Position numbers and translations under genes: made by a program. 51,545 nucleotides of DNA from an uncultured Muribaculaceae bacterium (lineage in GTDB: Bacteria; Bacteroidota; Bacteroidia; Bacteroidales; Muribaculaceae), in the NCBI GenBank assembly GCA_910587235.1, contig CAJUKD010000015.1, forward strand, positions 1 to 51,545, written 5' to 3'. The notes beneath the pieces were generated by a model, which was not told where the DNA came from, ran no database searches, and worked only from the letters and a program-made list of their open reading frames with translations. Below are positions 51,407 to 51,545 of the stretch, one piece after another (the stretch's first letter is position 1; every line of letters begins with the position of its first letter).

Positions 51407-51545
51407 TTATTTAAAGCTGTTAGATCTATGCTGCCGCCAAAAAAACATTGACAAAGCGAACGATATAAAGACAATATTTACTCGAATGGGGTAACTATTC
51501 AGCCAAATAAAAAGAATAGTCATGGCAGACTGACTCGCCATTATC
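51407..51545 (-). CDS. C-terminal tail of a minus-strand gene cut by the window edge
   Basis: One minus-strand frame is open from the edge (51545) to a TAA at 51407-51409. The last 45 residues include AMTILFIWLNSYPIRVNIVF and FISFALSMFFWRQHRSN, a hydrophobic stretch ending in a basic tail, as in the last segment of a membrane protein. The product cannot be named. It could also be a chance open frame, as it is only 139 bases. Confidence 0.4.
   Translation of the reverse strand, partial: IMASQSAMTILFIWLNSYPIRVNIVFISFALSMFFWRQHRSNSFK

Noticed and set aside
51196..51414. 72-aa ORF over the tRNA-Ser
   Set aside because: The stretch is a tRNA gene with clear stems, promoter and terminator. The ORF is an artefact of translating it.
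1..51545. CRISPR array, insertion sequence or prophage
   Set aside because: No spaced short direct repeats, transposase, integrase or phage structural gene was seen anywhere in the window.

Overview
The window looks like a chromosomal segment of a gut Bacteroidales bacterium, most likely of the Muribaculaceae type. The family guess is an inference. What supports Bacteroidota is direct: several promoters match the Bacteroidota form TTTG-N19-21-TAnnTTTG, ribosome binding sites are mostly not recognisable, both a Na+-NQR and an RNF complex are present, RnfB and RseC are of the long Bacteroidota type, and six large secreted proteins end in type A sorting domains of the type IX secretion system (T9SS).

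Layout. 1-1600: an unclear left edge with a possible decayed gene, a toxin-antitoxin-like pair (431-1314), and a structured non-coding stretch with a perfect 20-bp inverted repeat. 1625-5850: a compact minus-strand operon (glycosyltransferase, DUF4286 protein, ruvC, mgsA, ligA), driven by what look like two tandem promoters that form a 40-bp direct repeat (5877-5991). 5991-6509: an O6-alkylguanine DNA methyltransferase gene. 6642-17592: plus-strand genes typA, folP, cdaA (c-di-AMP synthesis), a DUF389 membrane protein, then a heavy-metal efflux set (His-rich DUF6769-like protein, adaptor, RND pump, outer-membrane factor). 17661-23596: nqrABCDEF.

23.7-43.6 kb is the accessory heart of the window, a cluster of six T9SS cargo proteins. 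A minus-strand operon encodes a 1762-aa protein made of four repeats, a 957-aa protein with beta-trefoil-like and Ig-like domains, and a family 43 glycoside hydrolase. Divergently transcribed are two paralogous 900-960-aa adhesin-like proteins (Fn3, Ig-like and F5/8C-like domains) and an 1113-aa protein with a PI-PLC X domain. Together they look like a surface or secreted set for binding and cutting glycans or lipids, but the targets are not visible from sequence.

43.8-51.1 kb returns to core genes: rplU-rpmA with a leader hairpin, an S1/P1 nuclease, then RseC-like, rnfBCDGEA and a DUF486 membrane protein in one tightly packed run. A tRNA-Ser(CGA) on the minus strand, with clear promoter and terminator, and the tail of a further minus-strand gene close the window. 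NQR and RNF are homologous redox-driven ion pumps; all four subunits expected to carry covalent FMN keep the acceptor threonine. No CRISPR array, insertion sequence, rRNA or integrase gene was seen.
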